Shown: piece by piece, positions 25,909 to 37,385 of the stretch
Position numbering within the stretch: the first letter of the stretch is position 1
How the letters are laid out: each line of letters begins with the position of its first letter
NCBI GenBank assembly: GCA_011032825.1
Contig: JAADJZ010000037.1
Location: 62,001-126,000 of the forward strand
Reading direction: 5' to 3'
DNA: 64,000 nucleotides
From: Massariosphaeria phaeospora
Taxonomy: Eukaryota; Ascomycota; Dothideomycetes; Pleosporales
The notes under the pieces: model-generated
Database searches by the model: none
Told to the model about the DNA's origin: nothing
The model's input: only the letters and a program-made list of their open reading frames with translations
Made by a program: the position numbers and the translations under genes

Positions 25909-27858
25909 TCACGCCTTCCTAAACTCCCTCAACTTCTGCTCCACCGCAGCCCGCATATCGAACCCCTCCATCAAACTCCCCCTGCGCTTCCGCTCCTCAA
26001 TCTCCATCTTGACCTCCGCCACGATCTCCGCAATCTCGGCCTCCGGATCTTCCGCGACGCCTAGCGTCGGCGCCGAGCGCACATCGCCGTCGCTCTCCGT
26101 GCGGAACAGCGTCTGCCGGCGGTCCTGGTCCTGCTCGAGCGCTTCCTTGGCCACCTTCTCGATGCCCGAGGCGTCGGCAGACGAGGCGTCGGCGCGCGCA
26201 GTCTGCCGCTGGATGAGCTGCTGGCGGAAGGGCAGCGAGCGGCTGAAGAAGGCGAAGGATGCGGCGACGCCGACGAGCGTGAAGAAGTAGACGCGGGCCC
26301 AGACTTTCATCGTGTCGGAGAACGTGAGGAGGACGAAGGGGGCGACGGTGAAGCCGAAGGTGGCTTGCGTGAGGAGGAAGGTGAAGATGTCGTAGTACTT
26401 CTTGCTCGGGAGGGGGGCTTTTCCGTCGGGCGTTAGGAAGAGCGGACGTATGAGGCGGCGGCCGTCTAGTGCGGTGTTAGTTGATTGCTGGAAATAATAA
26501 GTACATGGGGCTTACTCTTTGCGGTGGTCTGGAGAAAGGAGGCTAAGACAAACGTGAGATAATAGCCGGGGTAGAAGCCATGCCAGAATGCACTGGTCAC
26601 GAAGGTAGCCAGCGTGGCTCTGAACCCTGGCTTCTTACCCTTGGGTGTGACGCGGAGATACATGTAGTTTCGAAGCCAATGGTTTGTGTTGATGTTCCAT
26701 GAGCCCATGTAGGCTCGTCCGTTCTGAGCCAGTTCGATGTCCAGGGGTTTGATGTTCGTTAGCCGGTCCCACTTCGCTCGTCCGGTTACCGGGTCGAGGC
26801 CGTTGTAACCGATTCCCGTCAGGATGCAGGAACCCTCGGCAAGACTCCAGATACCGTAGTACTTCATACGGGTTGTGAAGCCGAGCATGTACACATTCCA
26901 AACCCGACGAGGGAACCAATACTTCATTTGGATGTCGCTGAGCAGGAAAGCGGTGTTGTACCATGCGGAGAACTTCAGAAACGCGAAAATCCACATGGTA
27001 CCATACACCATCTTGATGACAGCCGGAGTTCCACTTCGAGGAATCTTGCGCTGCTTGCGAGTCGGTGGGGCCTTGGAAGGGTCTGTCCCGGGAGGGAGAG
27101 TGAACATGGTGGTGCTGATGTAGCGATTGTAGTCGCAGTAGTCAAAAGCGGGACCTGCCATGAGCGCAGGGAAGAAAAGCACATAACCAGCATAATCCAG
27201 TAGGTTTGGTATGGTCGTGATAGCATGCTCCTTTTGGAATTCCGAAAGCTCAGCGTCGGGCAGGCGACCGTCCTGCACGTTCCAGCAAAAGGCCGTCAGC
27301 TTCATCACCATGACCATCTGGGCTCCAGTGATGTCGACGGTGTTTGCGTCGTCGAGGTTCTGGCGATAGATGTGTGAGACGGACATGTGCCCCATCAAGT
27401 AGACGAAACCGATCCATGGCATGTATGGGGAGTTGATTCTGGAGGCAATAAGGTAGGCGCCCCCTGCACTGAAGAAAATGGTTAAAAGACCAGTCCAGAG
27501 ATCGAAGAAGCCAACGAGGTAGAATAGAGAAACCCTGCGACTGTTAGCAAATATCCAAGTGCGAAGGGATGAACACGTGCCCCACTATGAAGAGGTTCTT
27601 CTGCCAGGGGGTTTTGTCCGGTATGCGCTTCAGGAGAGCAGCAAGAGGGTAGGACAGGTAGAAGGTAAAGACGAGTTTTACTGAATAGAATGTCAACATG
27701 CTAGTGCACTATGCAGATTTGGGTGCGCCCACACTCATCAGTCGAGGTGCCTAGCGCATTGCCGACATAGTCAAAAGCTAACGTAGCAAAATGATCAGCT
27801 GTTGTCGATGCACGCCGAACACGGTATTCAACGTACGCGGATTCACGTATGAAGGCAT
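25909..27858 (-). CDS. ale1: MBOAT lysophospholipid acyltransferase (ALE1/SLC4 type)
   Basis: Five exons on the minus strand (27837-27858, 27733-27777, 27581-27680, 26516-27534, 25909-26465), 580 residues. The 22-nt first exon encodes MPSYVNP. The joined N-terminus (VNPPFDYVGNALG, then DELKLVFTFYLSYPLAALLK) fits ALE1-type proteins. It is a multi-pass ER membrane protein of the MBOAT family. The signature Asn region (WNINTNHWLRNYMY, about residues 335-348) and the catalytic His of SAFWHGFYPGYY (about 374) are intact. Family members transfer acyl chains to lysophospholipids such as lysoPA and lysoPE in membrane remodelling. The C-terminal ~110 residues form a charged tail. The third intron appears to use a GC donor, listed as a finding. 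Confidence 0.9.
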
Positions 27859-28227
27859 TCTGGGCACTGGCGCCAGCAAAGGCCAACGGACGACGCAATA
27901 CACAGCTAATGACGAGCCAGAGGGGAAAAGACGTGCGAGAAGAGCACAGAGAAGCTATACAGCAGATGGCGGCATGATAAGGACCGCTGGAGAAGTTGAG
28001 ACGACCCTGGTGAAAGCGTGCCCGGTGTGATCGCGACAGGTGACGTAGCCGTGTGGGCGTGTGGAGCGAAGCCGGGCTAGGCCACGAACAGCTAGCGCGA
28101 GAGCGTGTGGGCGGTGGGCGCGCGCTCAGTGGCAGAATGGATTCCAGAAAAGACGACCACGACACCGGCACCTGCACGGCGGCCTCCACGAGCCCACGAA
28201 CGCGCCCTCCGCCGCCCGCCGCCCGTC

Positions 28228-29730
28228 ATGAGTGCGACCTACAACCTCGAGCCCAATCCCACGGCGAAGGTGCTGCTGCAGACCACGTCCGGCGACCTCG
28301 AGGTCGAGCTCTTCGCCAAGCAGACACCCACCACCTCGCGCAACTTCCTGCAGCTCTGCCTCGACGGCTACTACGACAACACCATCTTCCACCGCCTCGT
28401 CAAGGGCTTCATTGTGCAGGGCGGTGATCCCACGGGCACCGGCCAGGGCGGCGAGAGCAGCTACGATGGCGAGCCCTTCGCCGACGAGTTCCACAGCCGG
28501 CTGAAGTTCAATCGCCGGGGCCTGCTGGGCATGGCCAACACCGGCACCAAGGACGACAATGGCAGCCAGTTCTTCTTCACGCTCGGAAACACGCCCGAGC
28601 TGACGGGGAACAACACGTTGTTTGGGCGAATCGCAGGCGAAACCATCTACAACCTGATGAAAATAGCCGAGGCGGAACTTGTCGAGGGCAGCGATGAGAC
28701 GCCCATGTACCCGACCAAGATCACCGGCGCCGAGATCCTCATCAACCCCTTCGAGGACATGGTCAAGAGGGCGCGCGTAGCCGAGCGGACAGCGCCTGAG
28801 GCGAAGAAGGCCAAGAAGTCGAAGAGGAAGGCCGGCAAGACACTGCTTAGTTTTGGCGGAGACGATGGCGAGGCGGCTGCGGCGGCACCTGTGGCGAAAA
28901 AGGTCAAGTACAACACAAAGCTTGTCAGTGCAGCGAAGGCATCGCCGGCAGTCACGGACAACACGCCTATGCCAACAGCGCCAGAAGCAGAACGGTCGAT
29001 TCCTATTCGGCAACCAGCCCAGGCCCCGCCGCCGCGCTCTCCATCACCCAAGCCAGCAAGCCAGCCAGCGCGGAAAACACCGCCCCGGGAGCTGTCTCCA
29101 GAAACGGAGAAACAGTCCAAACTCGATCGCGTGAATGCCCAGATCGCAGAACTCAAAGCATCTATGAAACGGAACACGACCGTGCAAAGCGCAGAACCGG
29201 TGAAGAAGAAGTCGTTACTAGAGTCCCTGGTGCCTGCGTCGACCACTCGAGGCCGCAAGAGAGGCACGGGCACGAACCAAGGTGCTTCCGAACAGGCGAC
29301 TCTCGACCTTCTCTCCAAATTCAAGTCGAAACTAGAGGCTGCACCGCCGGCCGCTGCAAAGGCAATGTCCTCCGATGTGGCCGATGGGCAGGCGACGCAA
29401 ACCAACGACGAGGAGACCGCAACTGTCAAGTCAGTAGCGACACAGGAAGAGGAGGTACCCTGCGATCTCCACTTCCTCGTGGGGTGCCAGTCATGCACTG
29501 CCTGGGATAAACAAGAAGAGGAGCAGTCGGACGACGACGCCGGCTGGATGTCACATTCGCTGAGCTTTGCCAAAGACAGGCTGGGTAAGAATCTGGAATG
29601 GAAGCGCAAGAATGAGGAAGAGCTGGTCGTTATTGATCCCCGGGAAAAGACCAAGGAGCTGCAGGCGGAGCGGAAGACAAAGAGGGCGTGGGATGATGGG
29701 AAGGGCAAGCGGAAAATTAAAGCTTCATGA
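28228..29730 (+). CDS. cwc27: Spliceosomal cyclophilin CWC27
   Basis: A single exon of 500 residues. The frame is open further upstream, but the ATG at 28228 gives the family N-terminus MSATYNLEPNPTAKVLLQTT; the upstream in-frame ATG gives only low-complexity residues. Residues 12-180 are a cyclophilin domain with FHRLVKGFIVQGGDPTGTG (Arg56) and NGSQFFFTLG. The active-site Trp of cyclophilin A is Glu here (TPELTG, residue 124), as is characteristic of the CWC27 branch, which is regarded as catalytically inactive. The rest is a Lys-rich and acidic disordered tail with a C-terminal segment (LHFLVGCQSCTAWD) typical of the family. CWC27 joins the activated Bact spliceosome. Confidence 0.93.
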   Translation: MSATYNLEPNPTAKVLLQTTSGDLEVELFAKQTPTTSRNFLQLCLDGYYDNTIFHRLVKGFIVQGGDPTGTGQGGESSYDGEPFADEFHSRLKFNRRGLLGMANTGTKDDNGSQFFFTLGNTPELTGNNTLFGRIAGETIYNLMKIAEAELVEGSDETPMYPTKITGAEILINPFEDMVKRARVAERTAPEAKKAKKSKRKAGKTLLSFGGDDGEAAAAAPVAKKVKYNTKLVSAAKASPAVTDNTPMPTAPEAERSIPIRQPAQAPPPRSPSPKPASQPARKTPPRELSPETEKQSKLDRVNAQIAELKASMKRNTTVQSAEPVKKKSLLESLVPASTTRGRKRGTGTNQGASEQATLDLLSKFKSKLEAAPPAAAKAMSSDVADGQATQTNDEETATVKSVATQEEEVPCDLHFLVGCQSCTAWDKQEEEQSDDDAGWMSHSLSFAKDRLGKNLEWKRKNEEELVVIDPREKTKELQAERKTKRAWDDGKGKRKIKAS

Positions 29731-30551
29731 TTGTTCGGTCATGATTATTCACAGCCTTGCCTCCTGGCAGCAGGCACCCGCAAATGCAGTGCATAGCCTT
29801 CGCGCAAGTCATGCGCCAGGGCACCGGTGAATGGAAACAGCCTTACTTTGTTTGGCTTGTGTCTCTCGTTTGGATCCGGCTCCATGGCCGCGCTAGAATG
29901 TGGGTGGGGTAAATACATCGCATAGCTGTGCGTCACGCCTATCGGACGCGGCCATGTATCAAATCAAGCAAAGCACGCATCTCCAATGGGAGTCTTTGGC
30001 AACGGAGGGGTGGCGCAGTCAGCTGTGGCGGCCAGTCACCGGTGGTGGAGGGGCACAGGCTCCAGCCCGGTCTCACGCTCCCCTCCCGGCGCTGGACCTA
30101 ACACGAAAGTCTTTCCGTCACTACTCTTGATCCATCTTCTTTTTCTCCATTCTTTCTCCATTTTATTTTCGATCCTCCAATACCCCATCTTGCTGCTGAT
30201 TCTGCAACCGGCCGGGAACGCCGCCGGAGCACACATGAAAGGCTTTGCTTGAGCTTGAGCTTGAGCCCTTGCTCCAAGGCAGATTTTCACTACACTTGTT
30301 GCCTAGACGTTCAGAGTTGCATCCATCTAGTTCGCACGAGGCTGGAGTCTGTTTTTGAGGTCCTCGGCCTAAGCCACACTGCTAGTTTTGGCCTCAGGCT
30401 CCCGTTTATATACCTTGGATCAGCCTAAAGCAAACTTCGGCTCCCCACCTCTATTGCAAGTTGTCGCGGGCACTGCAACGGCTCGACCAGATCACCACGA
30501 TACTTCCCTTGCTCGCTTCACACAATCGCGCCATCACAATCACCACTCATA

Positions 30552-32167
30552 ATGGCACCCCCTCTCAACTTCTTAGTAAACACTTTTGGCCACCAATGGT
30601 ATGACATGCCAAAATGCAAGGAACGGAACACACAATTCTGGCTGTATGGCCTCAAGATTTCCGCCGTGATCCCCGTTACCATGGCGGCATTCCAAGCAAG
30701 GAATATTTGGGCAATGGTGCATGGACATGCGGAGCTAAGTGATTGGCAAGGAAGTGGAAGGGGGAAGGTCGAAATAGGGACCTTGCTGACCTATGTGGCG
30801 GCACGTCAATCTCTTGCTCTGTTGTTGAACTATACTAACTCTCTATAGGTGATGAGCATCTTTCCATGGCTGCTCATTAGCATCCTTCTTGTATTCCGAT
30901 GGCCAGGGTCTCGCATTCTGCTTTACGGTTTAATTGACCTAGGGCTTGCTATTTTGCTCGCTATTGGTATCGGCATCCAAGCCGCCTATCTGCCAGCTGA
31001 TCCTGATTCTTGCTCTAACGCAGCAGAGTGGCAGATTGTCGGTGATGGCCAGAGCCTCTTTACTGTGGCCGCCGAAGTGGCTGGGGGGAGTGCAACATTC
31101 AGATGCAAGCAATTTGTTTCTGCGTGGGTCGTTGCGGTCTGCGCACTTATCCCCCAGATGCTCATCTCCTATATCGGCGTCTTCTTTGACGGACGAGAGC
31201 ACAGCCTACTCAATCCGGTCAGGCCTTTCTATTGGTTTGTGTTGTTGCTCCTTATAATACCGTTATTTATCTACGAACAAGTCCTTCCGCGAGTACGGTT
31301 CTCGACCCAGTACGTGGTCAAGCTGTATCGACGAACACGAGAACAAGAAGTACAGGAGTCTGAGCAAGCCGTTCCCTATATGCCCCGATACGAACACATC
31401 CAAGTCGCCAACCCCAAGCTCCAGCATGTTCTCAATATCGAACACGTGTTGCTGAACGTGGTGTACTATATGCACTACGAGGATGTCATCAACCTTGGTC
31501 GAGCCTCTAAAGCTGTCAGGGAAAGCGTCTACCCAGGGCGCGATCTAGACTATCGAATCCCAAAACTCAAAAAGCATAGCTGCGACAACGATCAGAGGGG
31601 GCATTGCTTATATTGCAACAAGCAAATCTGCCTTGTAAGCCACTCGCCACTCAGCGTCATCTCCCCACTAACAGTCCGCAGGAATGCAAATCAGAGGAGT
31701 TCGCACCAGCTCTACCGGGACGCCGCCACGTGAAGGCTTGCCAAGCGTTCTGCCGCAAATGTTATTACAAGCAAGTCTCGAAGCACGCCCCCCAATACAA
31801 GAAACCCTGCAAGTGCCACGCCTTGGACCGGGGGTTCGAGTTTCAGGATATGTGTAGGACCTGCGCACAGAAAGACATCACCGAGATGCAGGCGGCCAGG
31901 CACCGGCGATACCAGCAGGAAGCGAGCGATATAGCATCGGGAAAGCGCCTCAAGGCGGGCGAGAAAACAAAGTGCGGACACTGCATGAGCGAGCTTGACT
32001 ACGGGACTCGGTTTTGGGTGTGCGGGGAATGCAATGGAGAATGTCGCGATAAAATCCATCCGCCGTATGTTAAGAGGAAGAGAGAATATGACGTTGAGAG
32101 AGCGGAGGGACAGGTTGAGACAAGTGACGAGGACGGACAGTGGTGGTCTACGTGGACTAAACTGTGA
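30552..32167 (+). CDS. Multi-pass membrane protein with a cysteine-rich cytoplasmic domain
   Basis: Three exons (30552-30794, 30846-31634, 31682-32167), 505 residues. The second intron (GTAAGC...GCAG) is firm. The first ends after a perfect TACTAAC branch site, but its donor (GTGGCG at 30795) is my choice among weak candidates. Four hydrophobic segments lie at about residues 80-225 (for example PFYWFVLLLLIIPLFIYEQV). A segment resembling an F-box helix follows (YYMHYEDVINLGRASKAVR). The C-terminus holds many CxxC pairs (HCLYCNKQIC, CQAFCRKC, CRTCAQ, KCGHC, CGEC), which probably bind several zinc ions. This combination recurs in filamentous fungi as an uncharacterised family. Function unknown; membrane-anchored ubiquitin-type adaptor is one guess. 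Confidence 0.78.
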
Positions 32168-34580
32168 GTCTCTCACCGTGACCATTAATCATCTCGCGCA
32201 GATATTAAACAACATTCCAGATTCCGCCGGTTAGCCACCTGAGGGCTAGTGCAGCGATCGTCGATCTCTCTCCCAAGTTCCGCATCCAGTCTGTCTTCGA
32301 TCGAAATAAATTACGGCAGCAGAGGCCAGCAGCATAGCCAAGGCGAGCCCGCTTGTTCCCGGCGTTATTATTCACACCCCCACCAGTCACAACAGATCAG
32401 ATTTCCATGGCTCGGCCGTTGGCACACACATGTACATTTAGGGTGGCGAAATGGCAGTTCAGGAATACAGTAGATGCTTTCGCATCGACGAATTACCATC
32501 TCGGACACCCAGCGCACGGCATTGTTCCTTCGACTCAGCAGCCGCAGCGTGAATCCCGTCAGTTTTCGCTAGCATAGTATCGCGATTGTTGGAGATAGCA
32601 CCACGGACAACAGGGGCTCAGGAATCCCCCCCAATAGCACCCGCTAATCCGAGGGCGGTGTACACGTCCACTTGGCTGTTCTAGAAGAATGTGGAGTACC
32701 GCGGATCGCCCCATTGTCCTCGGTTCGGTTCGGGTCACCCTCCAGCGCTGTCGTCGGCAGCAGCAACGCGATACGTCTCCGTGCAGTGCAGTTCATTCGT
32801 TCCTAGGCCAGGCCGCGTCGGTGCAACACTCCATACCATTAGAGGGGGCTGGACATGTAAGCCCGACGGACGGGGATCAATCGCGCTTCCGCAGTTTCCT
32901 TCTTCTTCGCCGGGGTTGAGGACGTCGACGACGCGATGCAGGCAATCATGCGGAGCCGTCACGAGAGCGGGATTTATCTATACGTCCGGCTTGTCGTACT
33001 GGTCTGATAGGTAGACCCTGGCCGTTTACCTCTAGCTCAATCAGTGGCATTGGGATCTATGTACGGCGACGGCGACGGGGATCACGCTTGCGCTTTGTTC
33101 GCCTGGCTGGAGGAGGAGGACTTGGTGCAGGTAGGTATTCACGCACTCTTATCGCGGGAGCGCCGTCCATTCATGGATCAATCCGTCTGGTCGTGCTCGT
33201 CCGATGGGTAGACCCTGCCCATCTATCTCCAGCTCAGTCAACAGCCGTCCACGTCATGTCGTCTGGTCCCTCGCAGCTAGCAATATCGCAACATTTGTGT
33301 TTGCTTGAAACTCGAACGCCAGGGCTGGGGCGAGAGGTAGCACGTATGTCTACAAGAGCGCCTGGTTCAGGATCCTGGCTTTTTGCCGCTCAGTTCTGCC
33401 CAGCGCACTGCATCTGTCGCCGGTCAGCTTGGAGATCTGATTCGGCTGTGGTGGATGATGGCAAGTTGGCACATGGTACTTACTACCCTTGTGGGTGATG
33501 GGACGATGGTTGCACGCGTCTCTGCATGCTTGGTTTGAGAGCGCCCTTTTTACGGTCTTATCTGCTCATGTCTATATCCGTATCTTATCCTATCCTATCC
33601 GTATGCCAGTTATACCGCCACAGCGGCGTTTCTTTCCTCCAGTTTAGTTCAGTTCAGTCCAGTCCAGTCTTCACGCCTGTGTACACACGAGCCCACTTGC
33701 CCGCACATCCTCATCCACATAGAGCGCAACTCCATTCACAATTCCATCTCACTAAACCCACGCACATGAAATCCTCCCGTCTCCGCCCGTTCAACCGTTT
33801 ATCGCGCTCGTTCGTTGCCGTTGGGGTACTTGCCGTTGCTGTTTTGGTGGCGCGGCGACAGGTCGTTTTCTCACCACCACACGCGCTATTGGCCCAGCCC
33901 AGCCCGCACCCTGGTCGCATAACGCCCGCCTCATGTATGTACCACTAATTGAGGGCAAAGCCCTGCTCGACTGCCTGACCGGGCGACACAGAGGGAATGC
34001 AACGTCTTGCAGCGATCGTGGTGGTCTGATGAGACGGCAGTTCAGTTCAGTTCGGATTTGCTTTCACCCTCAAACTCAAGCGCGGATGCGGACGACGTAC
34101 CGCGAGTTTTAGCAGCTGGCCGGCTGGCTATTATTTCGTCCGTCTGGCAAGGACAGACAGGCACTTGCCGCTCTTTTACTAGTAGTAGTATATATTGTGC
34201 GGAGCGCGCTGGTCTCACTTGGATCCAACGACTCATACCTTTGCCCTCACGTCTTGCTTCCTCTGCACATACAACGCTGCTGTCTTGTGTCTACACGTAA
34301 GTTAAGTGCACAGTTTCCCTCTCTTGCCGCGTGTTTTACCTTTGCTGGGAGCATAGCAGGGCACAGGTGGCCACGTGGTGGAGCTTGGGGGTCTGTTGGT
34401 TTTGCTAGCGTCTGTACAGGTGGATTGCTGACTTTGCAAGGCAGAACTCGACGGTCTGCCTTTACCTCCACGTCCAACTCTGCTGCTGCTTCTACAACTC
34501 GCTCCACGGCTTCCTCCAACTCTACCTCTGAAACTACCACTACCACATCCACCACCACATCTACCACAACACTGCCCAAT
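32168..34580. other. Long intergenic region
   Basis: About 2.4 kb without a supported gene. Two AACTG/CAGTT clusters (33640-33669, 34038-34053) lie upstream of the next gene, which may have a long leader: the frame is open upstream of its ATG and contains Ser/Thr runs. Confidence 0.45.
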
Positions 34581-35263
34581 ATGCCTATCAACTGGAAGGA
34601 CCCAGACGTGAAGGACCGCGTCCTCGCCGCCATCATTGCTTCGTTCGGTGGATCAGTAAGTTTCACCCAGCTTCCCACGCATCGTCTATCTGCACCTTCT
34701 CACACCCATCCACAGATCAACTGCCGCGAAGTCGCCCGCATCTTCGGCGGCGACGCCACCTACAACGCCATCGAGAACTTCCTCCGCGGCCCGAAAAAAC
34801 AGGCGAAGGAGTTGATTGCCGACGCAACGAATCGTGCTGGTCCAGCTGCGAGCCCAGCGCGTCCGAAAGGAAAGTCTGTCGGCGGATCTCCTCGCACCCC
34901 GACCAAGTCGAGTGGTATGTTCTTGTTCTTGTTCTTGTTCTTGTTGTGTCCTGTCTGCTCCTGTCTTTGTGCTTGTGATACTGTGTTTGTTCTTGGATTG
35001 AGCGGTGCTAACTCGCATTGTGAGCAACAGCCGTCAAGTCCGGACGCGTCAGCAAGACGCCCACGAAGGCGAAGGGATCGCCTGTTAAGAAAGGTTCGCC
35101 AGTCAAGAAGGAGATCTTTCAAGACGATGACGATGACTTTGGCAACACTGGCAAAGTCTCCAAGGCCGACTCTGCGGGTGGTGATGATGAGGACAAGGTC
35201 TCGACGGACGATACCATGGAGACCCCCGACGATGACGACGACGACGACGACGAGTACGTCTGA
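34581..35263 (+). CDS. Small HTH/SANT-like protein with acidic tail
   Basis: Three exons (34581-34655, 34716-34914, 35031-35263) with GTAAGT, GTATGT and AG sites; 168 residues. Residues 1-60 (MPINWKDPDVKDRVLAAIIA, then INCREVARIFGGDATYNAIENFLR) form a compact three-helix unit of the Myb/SANT-like kind common in Pezizomycotina. A Lys/Pro/Ser-rich basic stretch follows, with SPRTPTK and KGSPVKK. The chain ends in a run of nine Asp and EYV. Basic plus acidic disordered regions behind a small helical domain suggest a nuclear chromatin protein. The ATG at 34581 was chosen because MPxxWxxxxD is the recurring family start. It is related to the gene at 37386. Confidence 0.82.
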
Positions 35264-36046
35264 GCCTCCTCGCTCGTCCTCGCATCTTCTTGTTCGCTGT
35301 GCAGTGTGCACTCCACTGGCGTGTACGGGACGGACGGACGGACGGACTGGCGCTGGGAACGGAAATTGGGATGGAATTCGGGATGGCGTGTACGTGTTTC
35401 GGATTTCTTTCTCGTGATGATCTTGTTTCTTGGCTGCTCTTGATGGGACACGGGATGGGATGGCGCTGCTGGGTCTTCGGACTGCGGTCTTTGGACTACG
35501 GGCTTTGGGGATGGGTCTTTGGGGATGGGATGGGTACACATTGCGACGACTTGATCTGACTTTACTTGATCTGAACACAAAATGGAATTCATGCTTCTGA
35601 ATACTGCGTAATGCTCTGCTTCTGTGATAGACGGACGTCGCAACGTGCGGATTCTACCTGCGCATAGTTGAACTGAACTGAACTGTAGCATCCTTCCTTG
35701 AACCGCTTTACACCCTTCAGTCCACTATGTCCCCTCTTCTGCAGCGCATAACCGCAAACAGCCCTTCACAGGTCCACACTTTCCACCTGTGTTATCTCTT
35801 GCACGCTCTACAGTTCCTCACGCTGACTACACGCTTGCTTACTCTTTGTACACGCGCATCTACAGACATAGTACGTGTGTCTAGATAAACACATCTTTGT
35901 AGATGTCTGCTTTAAGCGTACATCTTAACTACCTCCTCTCTGCCCTCTGTCCTGTTCAAACTAACAGTGTCTCCTTCTCCCCCTCCGCTAGACAAGGCAG
36001 CAACCCAACCTAGTCTACTCTCTTTGTACTACTAATATCTGCTGTG

Positions 36047-36081
36047 CACCACACACCACACACCACACACCACACACCACC
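36047..36081. repeat. Microsatellite (CACCACA)5
   Basis: Five 7-bp units in a row, the last with one change. Confidence 0.95.
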
Positions 36082-36320
36082 CCTCTCGCCTCCTCTCCCT
36101 CCCTCCCCCATCCCGCGCTCCCCTCCCCGCGCCTCCACACCTCCACCCCAGCACTCCCTGCGCTGCGCACAACCAACGAGCATTTCTCTACGCGGCGAGA
36201 ACTCAGAGATGCGACCTGGAGCTGCGTCCGCTGCGCTGCAGTCAAGCTGCACATGCATGCATGCAGGACAGGGCAGGGTTGTGTAGCGTGGGGGCTAGCG
36301 CTAGCGTGGCGGGGGAGCGG

Positions 36321-36348
36321 GGAAGAGAAGAGAAGAGAAGAGAAGAGA
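36321..36348. repeat. Microsatellite (GAAGA)n
   Basis: About five pentamer units of GAAGA followed by a G run. Confidence 0.9.
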
Positions 36349-36439
36349 GGGGGGGGAGGGGTGTGTGCATGAGCACGCTTAGTTGGCTGGCTTTTGTATT
36401 ACGGGGGAAGGTGGATGTGGGGTTGTGGGGAATAGAGAG

Positions 36440-36469
36440 GGGATAGGGATAGGGATAGGGATAGGGATA
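36440..36469. repeat. Microsatellite (GGGATA)5
   Basis: Five hexamer units, the last ending in C. It resembles a telomeric repeat but is not the TTAGGG of filamentous fungi, and it lies inside gene-bearing DNA. Confidence 0.92.
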
Positions 36470-37385
36470 CTTTGGGAGCGGGGAGGGGCGGGCGTGGTGT
36501 GGTGTGGTGGTGCGCTTTGGGAGCATGACGTGGTGGTGGTACTTTGCAAGGAGATGTTCAGGGAGCCTGAGCTAGACAGGAGAATGCTTTTGGAATTCTT
36601 GCAGCGGTTTGTAACTGTGGTTTGTTGGGTTCGCTGGGCTCAGGGGTGCGAGGACGACAAGTGCCTCAAGAGTACTGGGATTTCGGGAAGAGCTATCAAC
36701 GACTGGGTATGTCTACCCCTGTGGGAGAACTCGCTGCTGATTGAGATAGGCCCTGCGAAGATCGAGATCTCGTCGATGGCTTCCAGCAGTGTTCGGGATT
36801 CTGGCATCGATCGTTTGAGAGAATCGACGATGCGTCTCGAAGACCTATCGTGTCCGGTCCAGGACACTGCATATCCACGCATTTGGCTATTCGATTGATT
36901 GCCTCACCCCAGGTCGAGGTTCTGGGGACGGGCAGACCAGCTCAACCTCACTTCACGCCACCACACGCCATAGCCCTGCGAGAGTGTGTACCACTGCTGC
37001 ACAAGCACTGAAAGACACTCTTCGCCGCGTGGACCACAACTACGAGGTAATCTATATCACCTCCCTCTTACTCCAGGCCACCACGTTGCACAGCTCGTCA
37101 CCCTTTCCCACGCTCCCAGCACAACCCTCCCTCTCTTTCACTCCACCCACCCCGCCCTCGCAACCCGCACATACAACCCCTCTGCTTTCACTCGACTGTC
37201 CCTCGTGACCTCGCTTAGCCGCCCTCAACAGAAACATTTTTCTTTCCAAGACCTTCTTCGCCCCTCCACTTCCCTCTTTCCCACAACACCACACCACATC
37301 TCCCCACCGCTGGCCCAACGACCAGCGCGACACTACACTCTGATTACCCGCAGACACCTCGCACGCACGCACGAACATCGCCAAG

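Larger units (their letters stand above)
35264..37385. other. Intergenic region rich in microsatellites
   Basis: About 2.1 kb between two related genes. It contains three conspicuous simple repeats (listed separately) and an AACTG cluster at 35667-35685. A plus-strand frame at 36383-36898 has no recognisable content and partly consists of the GGGATA repeat. Confidence 0.5.

Noticed and set aside
30004..30086. tRNA-like segment: GGAGGGG and CCCCTCC 83 bases apart with TGGCGCAGT after the first
   Set aside because: The expected T-loop (TTCRANY) and a 5-bp T-stem are missing, so it is probably chance.
34197..34580. N-terminal extension of the 168-residue SANT-like protein
   Set aside because: Open but consists of Ser/Thr runs; MPINWKD at 34581 is the recurring family start.
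36440..36469. GGGATA repeat as a telomere remnant
   Set aside because: The unit is not TTAGGG, there are only five copies, and it sits beside other microsatellites in genic DNA.
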